In this document: piece after piece, positions 53,089 to 61,909 of the stretch | Layout: each line of letters begins with the position of its first letter | How positions within the stretch are numbered: position 1 is the stretch's first letter | From: Oxobacter pfennigii | Lineage (GTDB): Bacteria; Bacillota; Clostridia; Clostridiales; Oxobacteraceae | Length of the DNA: 64,000 nucleotides | Assembly: GCF_001317355.1 (NCBI RefSeq) | Contig: NZ_LKET01000029.1 | Location: 62,001-126,000, forward strand | Direction of reading: 5' to 3' | Notes under the pieces: generated by a model | What the model was told of the DNA's origin: nothing | Database searches by the model: none | The model's input: only the letters and a program-made list of their open reading frames with translations | Position numbers and translations under genes: made by a program

Positions 53089-54033
53089 ATGGGAGATTTT
53101 AATACGAAGAAAAAGACTACCATCGGAGGCCAGGCGCTTATTGAAGGCGTCATGATGCGCGGTCCCGAGGAAATTGCAATAGCTGTAAGAAAGCCCGATT
53201 CCCAGATAATAATAGATAAAAGAAAAGCCAATTCAATATCTAAAAAATATAAAATATTAGGACTTCCTTTTATAAGGGGAAGTGTGGCCTTAGTTGAATC
53301 CCTGATGGTGGGAATAAATGCTTTAACCTTTTCGGCAAAATTCTTTGAAGATGATGAAACTGTAGAAGGGCCGGGCAAATTCGAAAAGTTTCTCATAAAA
53401 ATATTCGGAGAAAAATTAGAAGGTGCCATTATGGGATTTTCGGTATTTTTATCCCTTTTAATGACTGTTGGTTTGTTTTTCATATTGCCTTCAGTGATAT
53501 CTACTCTTCTTAACAAAGCAGTGACCAATGGTATTTTGAAAAATTTTATTGAGGGTATAATAAGAATAGCTATATTTGCAATATATATACTGGCAATTTC
53601 CAATATGAAGGACATAAGACGTGTATTCGAATACCATGGCGCTGAGCATAAATCAATATTTTGCTATGAAAATCAAGAGGAACTTACTGTGGAGAACTGC
53701 AGAAAGTATTCCACACTTCATCCTCGCTGCGGCACCAACTTTTTATTTATCGTAATGCTGGTCAGCATATTTGTATTTTCATTTTTAGGCTGGCCGGGAT
53801 TGTGGATGAGGATATTATCAAGGATCATATTCATTCCCATCATCGCGGGAATTTCCTTTGAGCTTTTAAAATTCGTAGGGAGGTCGGATTCAAAACTGGT
53901 AAGAATATTGATATATCCCGGGCTGCTGCTGCAAAAACTTACCACAAGAGAGCCGGATGACAGCCAGTTAGAGGTTGCAATAGCTGCCTTAAAGGAAGTT
54001 CTTGTAGAAAACAAGGAGGCAGATGTCTGGTGA
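53089..54033 (+). CDS. DUF1385 family membrane protein
   Basis: A 314-residue protein. Conserved N-terminal IGGQALIEGVMMRGPEEIAIAVRKPD, then membrane segments at about 105-135, 150-170, 215-240 and 250-270, and EYHGAEHKSIFCYENQEELTVEN, CRKYSTLHPRCGTNFLF with conserved His and Cys residues. The family is common next to prmC-prfA in Firmicutes, and its function is unknown; the motif conservation suggests an enzyme. I chose the ATG at 53089 after AGAGGTG. It overlaps prmC by four bases. Confidence 0.85.
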   Translation: MGDFNTKKKTTIGGQALIEGVMMRGPEEIAIAVRKPDSQIIIDKRKANSISKKYKILGLPFIRGSVALVESLMVGINALTFSAKFFEDDETVEGPGKFEKFLIKIFGEKLEGAIMGFSVFLSLLMTVGLFFILPSVISTLLNKAVTNGILKNFIEGIIRIAIFAIYILAISNMKDIRRVFEYHGAEHKSIFCYENQEELTVENCRKYSTLHPRCGTNFLFIVMLVSIFVFSFLGWPGLWMRILSRIIFIPIIAGISFELLKFVGRSDSKLVRILIYPGLLLQKLTTREPDDSQLEVAIAALKEVLVENKEADVW

Positions 54034-54875
54034 TAATATCTGATGCCTTAATTGAAGCTTCTAAGCTTTTAAGGAAAAATAATATCGATACTCCCAGGCT
54101 TGATGCAGAGGTTATATTAGGGTATGTTTTAAATACAGAAAGGCTTAAGCTTTTAACGGACAGAAGTGAGGAACTAACCGGAGAGAATTATGAAAAGTAT
54201 CTTGAACTGATTAATATGAGAGTAAAAGGTGCTCCCGTTTCTTATATAACCGGAAGCAAAGAATTCATGAGCCTTGAATTTCATATAGAAAAGGGTGTTT
54301 TAATACCCCGGGGAGATACTGAAATTTTAACTGAGATTGTTTTGGAAGAATGCAAGAGGCGAGGCGGCAGTATAAAAATTGCCGATGTTTGCTGCGGAAG
54401 CGGGGCAATTGGTATTAGCATTGCACATTATTGCAAACAAGCAAAGGTAACTCTTATAGATATAAGCGATACAGCAATTGGGGTATCGAAAATAAATGCA
54501 AAGAAAAATGAAGTCCAGGACAGGGTTTTAATAATTAAAGGAGATCTTCTATCGGAGGTTATCAAAGAAACATATGATATCATAGTTTCCAATCCTCCCT
54601 ATATTAAATCTTCAGCTGTACCCACTCTAGATAGAGAAGTGAAGGACAATGAACCCCATATTGCATTGGACGGGGGAAAGGACGGACTTTCCTTTTATAG
54701 AAAAATAACGGAGCAAAGCATAAAATGCTTAAATGACGGTGGTTTTTTGGCATATGAAATAGGGTATAACCAGGCGGATAAAGTATCTATTATATTAAAA
54801 CAGCAGGGCTATAAAAACATTAAAGTTTATAAGGATTTAGCCGGCTTTGACAGGTGTGTCGCCGGTTACAAATAA
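54030..54875 (+). CDS. prmC: Peptide chain release factor N5-glutamine methyltransferase
   Basis: Methylates the glutamine of the GGQ motif in release factors, including the PrfA encoded next. It is 281 residues. The N-terminal helical domain is about 1-75 (TPRLDAEVILGYVL) and the SAM-binding domain follows with VCCGSGAIGISIA and the catalytic NPPY in IIVSNPPYI. The start GTG overlaps the DUF1385 stop, with AAGGAGG upstream, so they are translationally coupled. Confidence 0.94.
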   Translation: MIISDALIEASKLLRKNNIDTPRLDAEVILGYVLNTERLKLLTDRSEELTGENYEKYLELINMRVKGAPVSYITGSKEFMSLEFHIEKGVLIPRGDTEILTEIVLEECKRRGGSIKIADVCCGSGAIGISIAHYCKQAKVTLIDISDTAIGVSKINAKKNEVQDRVLIIKGDLLSEVIKETYDIIVSNPPYIKSSAVPTLDREVKDNEPHIALDGGKDGLSFYRKITEQSIKCLNDGGFLAYEIGYNQADKVSIILKQQGYKNIKVYKDLAGFDRCVAGYK

Positions 54876-54888
54876 ATTTTTCCATATG

Positions 54889-54917
54889 TTGTTTATATAT
54901 ATATTTTTTGTTATAAT
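54889..54917 (+). promoter_or_regulatory. Candidate sigma-A promoter of prfA
   Basis: TTGTTT, 17 bases, TATAAT. It is followed by a short leader and TGGAGTG before the prfA start; prfA may thus be transcribed apart from prmC. Confidence 0.45.
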
Positions 54918-54959
54918 ATTGAGCTGTGGTTAACAAAATTAATTTCTGGAGTGAAAAAA

Positions 54960-56030
54960 ATGCTCGATAAACTTGATTTTATAGAAGAAAAATACAATGA
55001 CCTTACAAGGAAGATAAGCGAACCTGAAGTAATAGCAGATAATAAGCTGTGGCAGAAGCTTATGAGGGAGCATTCAAGCCTTGAGGAAATTGTAAATAAA
55101 TATAAAGAATATAAAAATGTTTTAAAGAATATAGAAGATGACAAGGAAATGCTAAGTGACAAGCTGGAAGCGGAATTAAAAGAAATGATTGAGGAAGAAT
55201 TAAAAGAGCTCTCGGAGAAAAAAGAAGCACTGATGCATGAACTTAGAATACTTCTTCTCCCTAAGGATCCCAATGATGATAAAAACGTATTTGTTGAAAT
55301 AAGAGCGGGTACCGGAGGAGAGGAGGCAGCCCTTTTTGCAGCCGACCTTTTGAGGATGTACACAAGATATGCTGAAAGGCAGAACTGGAAAGTGGAGATA
55401 ATGAGTTCCAATCCTACCGATATAGGAGGATATAAGGAAGTCGTTTTAATGATACAGGGAAAAGGTGCTTACAGCAAGTTGAAATTTGAAAGCGGCACCC
55501 ACAGGGTTCAGCGAGTTCCGGATACCGAAGCCTCAGGAAGAATACACACTTCTGCTACCACAGTTGCAATAATGCCTGAAGTGGAAGATGTTGAGGTTGA
55601 TATCAACCCCAATGATATACATGTAGATGTGTTCAGGGCGGGCGGCCATGGCGGACAGAGCGTTAATACCACTGACTCTGCGGTGAGAATTACCCATATG
55701 CCCAGCGGACTTGTTGTTTCCTGCCAGGATGAAAAATCCCAGCTAAAGAACAAGGAAAAAGCCATGAAGGTTTTAAAAGCCAGGCTTTATGATAAATACC
55801 AGCAGGAAAGAAGCGACCAGATAGCAGAAAACAGGAGAAGTCAGGTAGGAAGCGGAGACAGAAGCGAGAGAATAAGGACATATAACTTCCCTCAGGGAAG
55901 GGTTACCGACCATAGAATCGGAATGACAATTTATCAGCTTGAATCCTTTTTGGACGGCGAAGTGCAGTCAATGTTAGATGCATTGAATACTGCTGAGCAG
56001 GCAGAAAAATTAAAAGCTGTAGGAGAATAA
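54960..56030 (+). CDS. prfA: Peptide chain release factor 1
   Basis: Reads UAA and UAG stop codons and triggers peptide release. It is 356 residues. The N-terminal helical domain is about 1-110, the GGQ motif in [17 protein letters not shown] at about 225-240, and the C-terminal stretch [18 protein letters not shown] is typical of RF1. The ATG at 54960 follows TGGAGTG; an in-frame GTG three codons earlier is part of that site. Confidence 0.95.
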   Translation: MLDKLDFIEEKYNDLTRKISEPEVIADNKLWQKLMREHSSLEEIVNKYKEYKNVLKNIEDDKEMLSDKLEAELKEMIEEELKELSEKKEALMHELRILLLPKDPNDDKNVFVEIRAGTGGEEAALFAADLLRMYTRYAERQNWKVEIMSSNPTDIGGYKEVVLMIQGKGAYSKLKFESGTHRVQRVPDTEASGRIHTSATTVAIMPEVEDVEVDINPNDIHVDVFRAGGHGGQSVNTTDSAVRITHMPSGLVVSCQDEKSQLKNKEKAMKVLKARLYDKYQQERSDQIAENRRSQVGSGDRSERIRTYNFPQGRVTDHRIGMTIYQLESFLDGEVQSMLDALNTAEQAEKLKAVGE

Positions 56031-56041
56031 AATATTAACAC

Positions 56042-56082
56042 AAAGGAGCAATATTATCTATGTATAGAAGTGTTGCTCCTTT
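56042..56082. other. Hairpin after prfA
   Basis: AAAGGAGCAA and TTGCTCCTTT, perfect 10-bp stem with a long loop of about 21 bases and no T tract. Could end prfA transcripts or process them. Confidence 0.45.
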
Positions 56083-56117
56083 AAAAATAGCTTAAATAAA
56101 GAATCCGGTGATTATAT

Positions 56118-56726
56118 ATGAATGTACATAAAAGGATAGAAAAAGAGAATTCATGGAGTTTAAGAAAGATATTAATTTCGTTATTTCTTATGGGCGGAGC
56201 GGGGTTCTTTTTAAGTGTACTTATCAGGGAAGGCTTTTTTATGGGCTGGGAGCTGTATTTTGCCCTTGCCTGTTATTTTGTAATATTAACGGCGCTGCTT
56301 ATTATAGATATTGGTATAATTAGAAAAATTTATTACAAAATGGAAATAGATAAGGGAAAGCTTAAAATAAGAGACGGAGTAATAAGCCGTGCTATCTATA
56401 TTCCTTTAGACAGGGTTTATTATATTGAAAGTATGAAATTGGATGATGAAATCCACTATGAAAGCATCATAGTCATAGATAAAAAGGTTAACCATAAAAA
56501 GATAAAGGCATTCAATGAAGATGTTATGTTAAGGTATAAAAATCTCTTTGACTTTTATATGGATTTAAAGGAAAGATACCCGCAAAAAAGCTTTTATTAT
56601 TATAAAGTAAATCACAATAGGTATAAATTCATTTATTATATGTACATGCTGTATAAAAACTGCGAGAGGTGTAAATTTTCAGATACCAGTATGGATATTG
56701 TAAAAAGATATGTTGAAGGCAGATAA
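56118..56726 (+). CDS. Hypothetical membrane protein with two N-terminal helices
   Basis: A 202-residue protein not recognised. Helices at about 17-38 and 44-68 are followed by a basic, tyrosine-rich cytoplasmic part; residues about 74-120 (MEIDKGKLKIRDGVISRAIYIPLDRVYYIE) look like the start of a bacterial PH-type domain. Lysine and tyrosine content is high. It is located between prfA and the ZIP transporter; no promoter was assigned. Function unknown. Confidence 0.6.
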   Translation: MNVHKRIEKENSWSLRKILISLFLMGGAGFFLSVLIREGFFMGWELYFALACYFVILTALLIIDIGIIRKIYYKMEIDKGKLKIRDGVISRAIYIPLDRVYYIESMKLDDEIHYESIIVIDKKVNHKKIKAFNEDVMLRYKNLFDFYMDLKERYPQKSFYYYKVNHNRYKFIYYMYMLYKNCERCKFSDTSMDIVKRYVEGR

Positions 56727-56907
56727 TACCGGTATATGAACAAACCACCAATATTACCTGCCATTAATAAGGGGACTATGTTAATATATTGCCCTTAATT
56801 TTGTAAAACATGTAATTATTATAAAATTCTTTGTAATTATGTTCCGTAATAAAAGGTTGGCCAAAGCATAATATTAATTAGAATATGATATTATTTGGAG
56901 GTAGAAA

Positions 56908-57642
56908 TTGAACAGCCTTTTAACAATTACTATGATAGGCACGCTGACAGGAATAGCCGGTACGGGTATGGGGGGGCTTATGGCACTATTGTGGAAAAAC
57001 CCGGGCAATAAATTCATGAGCATAATTTTAGGAGCCTCCGGAGGATTGATGCTATCAGTTGTAACCTTTGACCTCCTGCCCGAAGCCTTCGAATTGGGTG
57101 GAATACCTACAAGCATTTTAGGTATGATGATCGGTATATTTATGACCGCTCTCATTGATGAAATGCTTCCGGACTTTAATAATATAGCTAAGGGTCGGGG
57201 AAAATACTTTAAGATGGGACTTTTATTGGCTTTCGGTCTTGCATTGCACAATTTTCCAGAAGGGCTGGCCATAGGCTCCGGGTTTACGGCAGGAAGAAAT
57301 ATAGGCATAAGCCTTGCACTGGTTATAGGACTTCATGATATACCTGAAGGTATGGCAGTAGCAGCACCCATGAGTATGAGCGGAGTGAATAAAATTAAAA
57401 TATTTATTTTTACAATAGCAACGGCAATTCCTACGGGAATAGGAGCATTTGTAGGGGGAATACTTGGGGAAATATCTCCTGTGTTTGTAACTCTTTGCCT
57501 TTCCTTTGCCGGAGGGACAATGCTGTACATAGTATGCGGCGATCTCATACCCAAAAGCAGAAACTTATATGAAGAATTACTATCAACCTTTGGCATACTT
57601 TTTGGGATTATAATAGGTATAATAATAACGTCTATGGCTTGA
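56908..57642 (+). CDS. ZIP-family metal transporter
   Basis: A 244-residue membrane protein with about eight helices. The metal-binding motifs of ZIP transporters are present: HNFPEGLAIG (about 112-121) in helix IV and HDIPEGMAVA (about 145-154) in helix V. It probably imports zinc or another divalent metal into the cell. The start is TTG after TTGGAGGTAG. It lies 21 bases before sua5; in B. subtilis the manganese exporter mntP occupies the corresponding place. Confidence 0.88.
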   Translation: MNSLLTITMIGTLTGIAGTGMGGLMALLWKNPGNKFMSIILGASGGLMLSVVTFDLLPEAFELGGIPTSILGMMIGIFMTALIDEMLPDFNNIAKGRGKYFKMGLLLAFGLALHNFPEGLAIGSGFTAGRNIGISLALVIGLHDIPEGMAVAAPMSMSGVNKIKIFIFTIATAIPTGIGAFVGGILGEISPVFVTLCLSFAGGTMLYIVCGDLIPKSRNLYEELLSTFGILFGIIIGIIITSMA

Positions 57643-57663
57643 AGCTAAAATCTTGGAGGAATT

Positions 57664-58710
57664 ATGGAAACAAAAGTTTATGATATTAATGAAAACAATC
57701 CGGATTTAAGTATTTTAAAATGCGCAGCTAAAGTGATAAAATCAGGGGGAACGGTGGTGTTTCCAACGGAAACGGTCTATGGTCTGGGGGCAGATGCCTT
57801 AAATCCTGAGGCTGTATTAAAGATTTTTGCCGCTAAGGGAAGACCTCAGGATAATCCTTTAATCATACATGTAGCCCATACCAATATTGAAAAGTATGTC
57901 AGGGAAGTACCCAAAAGTGCACAGCTTTTAATGGACAAATTCTGGCCGGGGCCGCTTACAATAATAATGAAAAAGTCAGATGTCATACCTGATGTAATAA
58001 CTGCGGGCATGGACAGTGTAGCAATAAGAATGCCCTCTAATAAAATAGCAGGAAAGCTCATCGAACTCTCAGAAGTTCCCATTGCGGCCCCCAGCGCCAA
58101 TATTTCCGGAAGGCCCAGCCCTACGAATATCAAGCATGTAATTGATGATTTATTAGGCAGAGTAGATGTGATTTTAGGCGGCGGCAGGACAAACGTAGGA
58201 TTGGAGTCCACAGTAATTGATGTTACAGGCAGACCCACGATATTGAGGCCGGGAGGTATTACCTTAGAACAGTTGAAGGCTGTTTTGGGGGAAGTTTTTA
58301 TTGACCCGGCTATAATGAAAGCAGCGGATGAAAATTTAAAGCCTAGGTCGCCGGGCATGAAATACAGGCATTATTCTCCCAAAGCTTTCATGTATATAGT
58401 TGAAGGAGAGCAAAAAAAAGTAATAAATAAAATAAACGAGCTCTCTTTAAAAAGTAAAAATGAAGGCTTGAAGGCAGGAATTCTTGCAACAGATGAGACC
58501 ATAAAAAAATATTTAAACGGGTATATATTATCAATGGGAAGCAGAGAGAATACAGATACCATAGCGGCGTCTTTGTTTGACAGGCTCAGGGAATTTGATG
58601 AGCTCAATGTGGATGTAATATATGCCGAGAGCATTCCCGAAGAAGACATAGGACTTGCAGTGATGAACAGGATGAAAAAAGCTGCAGGCTATAATGTGAT
58701 AAGGGTATAG
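57664..58710 (+). CDS. Threonylcarbamoyl-AMP synthase (Sua5/YwlC type)
   Basis: Makes threonylcarbamoyl-AMP from Thr, bicarbonate and ATP for the t6A37 modification of ANN-decoding tRNAs. It is 348 residues, the long Sua5 form. The YrdC domain is about 15-205 (PTETVYGLGADALN, KGRPQDNPLIIHV, SANISGRPSPTN, STVIDVTG) and the C-terminal Sua5 domain about 240-348. The linker PGMKYRHYSPKA is conserved. The ATG follows TTGGAGGA. Part of the prfA-upp block shared with B. subtilis (ywlC). Confidence 0.93.
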   Translation: METKVYDINENNPDLSILKCAAKVIKSGGTVVFPTETVYGLGADALNPEAVLKIFAAKGRPQDNPLIIHVAHTNIEKYVREVPKSAQLLMDKFWPGPLTIIMKKSDVIPDVITAGMDSVAIRMPSNKIAGKLIELSEVPIAAPSANISGRPSPTNIKHVIDDLLGRVDVILGGGRTNVGLESTVIDVTGRPTILRPGGITLEQLKAVLGEVFIDPAIMKAADENLKPRSPGMKYRHYSPKAFMYIVEGEQKKVINKINELSLKSKNEGLKAGILATDETIKKYLNGYILSMGSRENTDTIAASLFDRLREFDELNVDVIYAESIPEEDIGLAVMNRMKKAAGYNVIRV

Positions 58711-58721
58711 GATGGGGATAT

Positions 58722-58790
58722 CAGGATAAGAAAAGAGGCGCTTTTAAAGCATGTCACCGACATAAAAGTGTCCCCTTATCTTAATGTATC
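58722..58790. repeat. Short palindromic element with a GGGGACA box
   Basis: AGGATAAG...GCGCTTTTAAAG pairs with CATAAAAGTG...CTTATCTT; the box TGTCACCGACATAAAAGTGTCCCC (given by position 58753-58776) is the complement of the GGGGACACT...GGTGTCA box at 10140. It lies in the gap before ywlE. Confidence 0.5.
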
Positions 58791-58810
58791 TTTGTCTTAA
58801 AGGAGGTATT

Positions 58811-59266
58811 ATGTTGAAAAAGGTATTGTTTGTATGTACCGGAAACACTTGCAGAAGCAGTATGGCAGAAGCTATTGCAAAGAAAATCGCTGAGGAAAAG
58901 AACATAAAAGACATTGAATTTTCATCAGCCGGAGTTTCGGCATTTACGGGAGATAAAGCATCTGTTCAGGCAGTAGAAGCAGCAGCTTTATTTGGTGCTG
59001 ATTTAACAAAACATGCAGCTAGAAGGATAGACAAAGAGATGGTAAAAGAGGCGGATATCATATTTACAATGACCTGCTCCCATAAAGCAATTTTATTAAG
59101 CCTATTACCGGAAATGGAACATAAAATTTTTACATTGAAAGGTTATGTTGACGGCCGGGATTCTGATATAGACGATCCCTTCGGATATCCTGTCAATGTG
59201 TACTTGGACTGTGCCGAAAGCTTAAGGAAATATATAACAAAGGCAATAACCAAATTAGCAAAATAA
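58811..59266 (+). CDS. ywlE: Low-molecular-weight protein phosphatase, YwlE-type (probable protein-arginine phosphatase)
   Basis: A 151-residue cytoplasmic phosphatase. P-loop CTGNTCRS (C9 to S16) and the acid loop DPFGYP at about 119. Threonine at the fifth position of the loop (T13) is the residue that makes B. subtilis YwlE specific for phosphoarginine rather than phosphotyrosine (established for that protein). This implies an arginine kinase (McsB) elsewhere in the genome. The ATG at 58811 follows AAAGGAGG. It has the same neighbours as in B. subtilis (sua5, rpiB, upp). Confidence 0.88.
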   Translation: MLKKVLFVCTGNTCRSSMAEAIAKKIAEEKNIKDIEFSSAGVSAFTGDKASVQAVEAAALFGADLTKHAARRIDKEMVKEADIIFTMTCSHKAILLSLLPEMEHKIFTLKGYVDGRDSDIDDPFGYPVNVYLDCAESLRKYITKAITKLAK

Positions 59267-59290
59267 AAAAAGCCTTAATGTAGGCTTTTT
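59267..59290. terminator. Bidirectional terminator between ywlE and the heptad-repeat gene
   Basis: AAAAAGCCT-TAATGT-AGGCTTTTT; A and T runs on both sides suit both convergent genes. Confidence 0.85.
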
Positions 59291-59293
59291 ATA

Positions 59294-59722
59294 CTATTTT
59301 ACGGTTCTCAGATATTTGCCGAATTCCAGAATTTTATTATCGCTATTGGCTACCTTAGCAGTCAAATTATTTATATCCATTTGAACTACATCGATTTTGT
59401 CATGTATGTTATTTATACCGGATTTTGTTTCGGTGCGAAATTCCGTAAGGTCAGCTGTCTGGTCATTTATTGCTGTTACCTTTTGCTTTACATCCTTTAA
59501 ATCCATTTTAATTTGGCTAATATCTTTTTCCATAGAGTTAATCTTGCTATCCATGGAACTAATTTTACTGTCCATGGAGCTAATCTTGTTATCCATGGAA
59601 TTAATTTTACTGTCCATGGAATTAACCTTGTTATCCATGGAGCTAATTTTACTGTCCATGGAATTAATCCTGCCATCAATATCATTCAATTTATCCATAA
59701 TTTGTTTAAGTGTATCTTCCAC
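59294..59722 (-). CDS. Coiled-coil protein built of seven-residue repeats
   Basis: A 142-residue protein, probably one long coiled coil. Residues about 16-64 consist of seven near-identical heptads of the form MDSKISS or MDNKVNS; the remainder (KDISQIKMDLKDVKQKVTAINDQTADL) keeps a heptad pattern but is not repeated. No signal peptide or membrane segment. It starts at GTG after AGGAGTGAT. Function is unknown; proteins of this look serve as trimeric stalks or scaffolds. It is convergent with ywlE and interrupts a conserved gene row. Confidence 0.78.
   Translation of the reverse strand: MEDTLKQIMDKLNDIDGRINSMDSKISSMDNKVNSMDSKINSMDNKISSMDSKISSMDSKINSMEKDISQIKMDLKDVKQKVTAINDQTADLTEFRTETKSGINNIHDKIDVVQMDINNLTAKVANSDNKILEFGKYLRTVK
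59529..59675. repeat. Seven tandem 21-bp repeats inside the coiled-coil gene
   Basis: Seven units beginning TCCATGGA (first one TCCATAGA), alternating between two types (ending TTACTG or TTGTTA), so the original duplication may have been 42 bp. Each unit encodes one heptad, so copy-number change keeps the frame. Confidence 0.85.
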
Positions 59723-59920
59723 GGTATCACTCCTAACAGGTATCTATTAATATTATAGCCGAAATACCGGTTTTTAAAAAGTGACGATATATAAATATAT
59801 TTTATTTTCAATGGGATTAATATATCTAAAATACTGATGCAATCAATTGCACATATTAAATATATAATATAAAATATAAAATGGTATGGGTAATAATTTA
59901 TAAACAAATGAGGTGCGAAA

Positions 59921-60376
59921 ATGAAGATTGCTATATCCAGCGACCACGGAGGCTACAACTTAAAGCAAACGGTAATGAAACATCTTGATGAACTTAAAAT
60001 AGAGTATAAGGATTTCGGCTGTTCATGCTGCGGTTCAGTGGATTACCCGGATTTTGCCCTTCCTGTTGCAGAAAGTATTACAGCAGGTGAATATACAATG
60101 GGAATTATAATTTGCGGCACCGGAATAGGAATATCCATAGCGGCAAATAAAGTGCCTGGAATAAGGGCGGCTGTATGCAATGACAGTTTCACTGCCAGGT
60201 TATCAAGAGAGCATAACGATGCGAACATATTGGCCTTGGGAGAAAGGGTCTTAGGGCCGGGGATTGCACTAAATATAGTCGATGAGTTTTTAAAGGGAGA
60301 ATTCCAAGGCGGCAGACATGCTGTCCGTGTGGCTAAAATAAAAGAAATAGAGGGAAAATACTCTAAGAACAAATAG
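59921..60376 (+). CDS. rpiB: Ribose-5-phosphate isomerase B
   Basis: Interconverts ribose 5-phosphate and ribulose 5-phosphate (pentose phosphate pathway). It is 151 residues. [11 protein letters not shown] at the start, [11 protein letters not shown], and the active-site [20 protein letters not shown] with its cysteine are complete. The ATG follows TGAGGTG. upp begins 11 bases after its stop. Confidence 0.94.
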   Translation: MKIAISSDHGGYNLKQTVMKHLDELKIEYKDFGCSCCGSVDYPDFALPVAESITAGEYTMGIIICGTGIGISIAANKVPGIRAAVCNDSFTARLSREHNDANILALGERVLGPGIALNIVDEFLKGEFQGGRHAVRVAKIKEIEGKYSKNK

Positions 60377-60387
60377 GGGGTAGGTTT

Positions 60388-61017
60388 ATGAAAAAAGTAA
60401 CGCTTATTAATCATCCGCTGGTGCAGCACAAATTATCATTTATAAGGGATAAAAATACCGGGTCAAAGGACTTCAGAGAACTTATAGAGGAAGTGGCAAT
60501 GCTCATGTGCTATGAAGTCACAAGGGATATGCCCCTTGAAGAAATTGAAATCGAGACTCCCATATGCACTACAAAAGCAAAGGCGCTCTCAGGCAAAAAA
60601 GTGGGTATAGTTCCCATTTTAAGGGCAGGTTTGGGCATGGTAGACGGTATGCTGAAATTAATACCTGCGGCTAAGGTAGGGCACATAGGCTTATATCGTG
60701 ATCCTGAAACCTTAAAGCCCGTCGAATATTATTGCAAACTTCCCTCCGATATAGGTGAAAGAGATATCATAGTAACAGACCCTATGCTGGCTACAGGGGG
60801 ATCTGCTGCCGATGCCATAACCCTTTTAAAGCAAAGGGGAGCTAAAAGCATTAAGCTTATGTGCTTGATTGCAGCACCCGAAGGTCTTGAATATGTATCG
60901 GAACAACACCTCGATGTGGATATTTACACAGCAGCTATTGATGAAAAGCTAAACGATCATGGTTACATAGTGCCTGGTTTAGGTGATGCCGGCGACAGGT
61001 TATTCGGCACAAAGTAG
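60388..61017 (+). CDS. upp: Uracil phosphoribosyltransferase
   Basis: Salvages uracil to UMP with PRPP. It is 209 residues. The PRPP-binding loop [11 protein letters not shown] (about 131-141), [12 protein letters not shown] and the C-terminal [13 protein letters not shown] are typical. Cotranscribed with rpiB; a strong terminator follows. In B. subtilis upp likewise lies just beyond the prfA-ywlE-rpiB block. Confidence 0.96.
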   Translation: MKKVTLINHPLVQHKLSFIRDKNTGSKDFRELIEEVAMLMCYEVTRDMPLEEIEIETPICTTKAKALSGKKVGIVPILRAGLGMVDGMLKLIPAAKVGHIGLYRDPETLKPVEYYCKLPSDIGERDIIVTDPMLATGGSAADAITLLKQRGAKSIKLMCLIAAPEGLEYVSEQHLDVDIYTAAIDEKLNDHGYIVPGLGDAGDRLFGTK

Positions 61018-61043
61018 CAATTAATAAAAATTTAAGAAATAGG

Positions 61044-61086
61044 ACCCTAAAGTATGAAACCTATTCATTCCTTTAGGGTTTTTTAA
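61044..61086 (+). terminator. Terminator of rpiB-upp
   Basis: ACCCTAAAG and CTTTAGGGT around an 18-base loop, followed by TTTTTTAA. Confidence 0.8.
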
Positions 61087-61168
61087 TTTGAGAACATAGG
61101 TCTTAATGCATGCTTTATTGATTATAGTAAACTTCCCAAGTATAATGTATAAAGAAGGCGGTTAATGA

Positions 61169-61362
61169 AAGGGTCTGTTGAGTTCCAAACAACGCAAATG
61201 AATTGTGAGAGTTCTTTGAAATTTCTTGGTGAAGCTGCTGCAGAAAATACTTAGAATTTTAGATTGCCTGAGCGATAGGAAATTTAAAACTCTTGTATTT
61301 TCAAGGCAGAAAGCCTTAGAACTTGCAGAACTCGAACGCAGTGTTTAAAACTCAGCAGCCAA
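61169..61362. mobile_element. Long-palindrome element, family A, copy 3
   Basis: Shares GAGAGTTCTTT, GCTGCTGCAGAAAATACTTA, GAATTTTAGATTG, CTTGTATTTTCAAGGCAG and CCTTAGAACTTGCAGAACTC with the copies at 6404 and 35571. The ends are more diverged (GGGTCTGTTGAGTTCCAAAC and GTTTAAAACTCAGCAGCC) but still pair. It lies between upp and the dCMP deaminase gene, in the leader of the latter. Confidence 0.7.
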
Positions 61363-61380
61363 CTTAGGGGGGACATTTAG

Positions 61381-61869
61381 GTGCAGAGAAGAGATAAAGT
61401 CAATTATTATCTTGATATAGCGGAAACAGTTCTGGAGCGGGGTACCTGCTTAAGGAGAAATTACGGTGCCATAATAGTAAAGAATGACGAAATAATAGGT
61501 ACAGGATACAGCGGAGCCCCGCGGGGGCGTAAAAACTGCAATGAACTGGGTTATTGCATAAGAGAGCAACTGAATATTCCAAGGGGCACCCAGTATGAAA
61601 GGTGCAGAAGCCTTCATGCAGAAATGAATGCCTGCCTTTCTGTAGCAAGAAGGGATATGATAGGTTCCAGCCTTTATCTTGCCGGTAAAGAGATGAAAAC
61701 AGGTGAATATATACAAAATGCTACTTCATGCTCCATGTGCAAAAGGGTAATAATAAATTGCGGTATCGAAAAAGTCATCATTAGGGATACTAAAGACGCA
61801 TACAGGATTATCGAAGTTTCAGACTGGATAAAAAACGATGATTCACTGGAGGATCAATCAGGTTACTGA
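61381..61869 (+). CDS. dCMP deaminase family protein
   Basis: A 162-residue zinc-dependent cytidine/deoxycytidylate deaminase (ComEB-like). The zinc site is complete: HAEMNAC (histidine and catalytic glutamate) and CSMCKR (two cysteines). Converts dCMP to dUMP, feeding dTMP synthesis, by family assignment. The start is GTG after GGGGGGACA. It is followed by wecA 40 bases later. Confidence 0.9.
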   Translation: MQRRDKVNYYLDIAETVLERGTCLRRNYGAIIVKNDEIIGTGYSGAPRGRKNCNELGYCIREQLNIPRGTQYERCRSLHAEMNACLSVARRDMIGSSLYLAGKEMKTGEYIQNATSCSMCKRVIINCGIEKVIIRDTKDAYRIIEVSDWIKNDDSLEDQSGY

Positions 61870-61909
61870 TTGATTTTACCGACATAATATAATTTAGGAT
61901 GTGTTTTTA

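Noticed and set aside
59529-59675. CRISPR-like regularity
   Set aside because: The units are directly joined 21-bp coding repeats without spacers; no cas gene is present.
59397-59758. Long plus-strand frames opposite the heptad-repeat gene, with peptide repeats such as LISMELILLS
   Set aside because: A 21-bp repeat that is free of stops in one frame is often open in others; these lack ribosome sites and run through the gene's promoter region.
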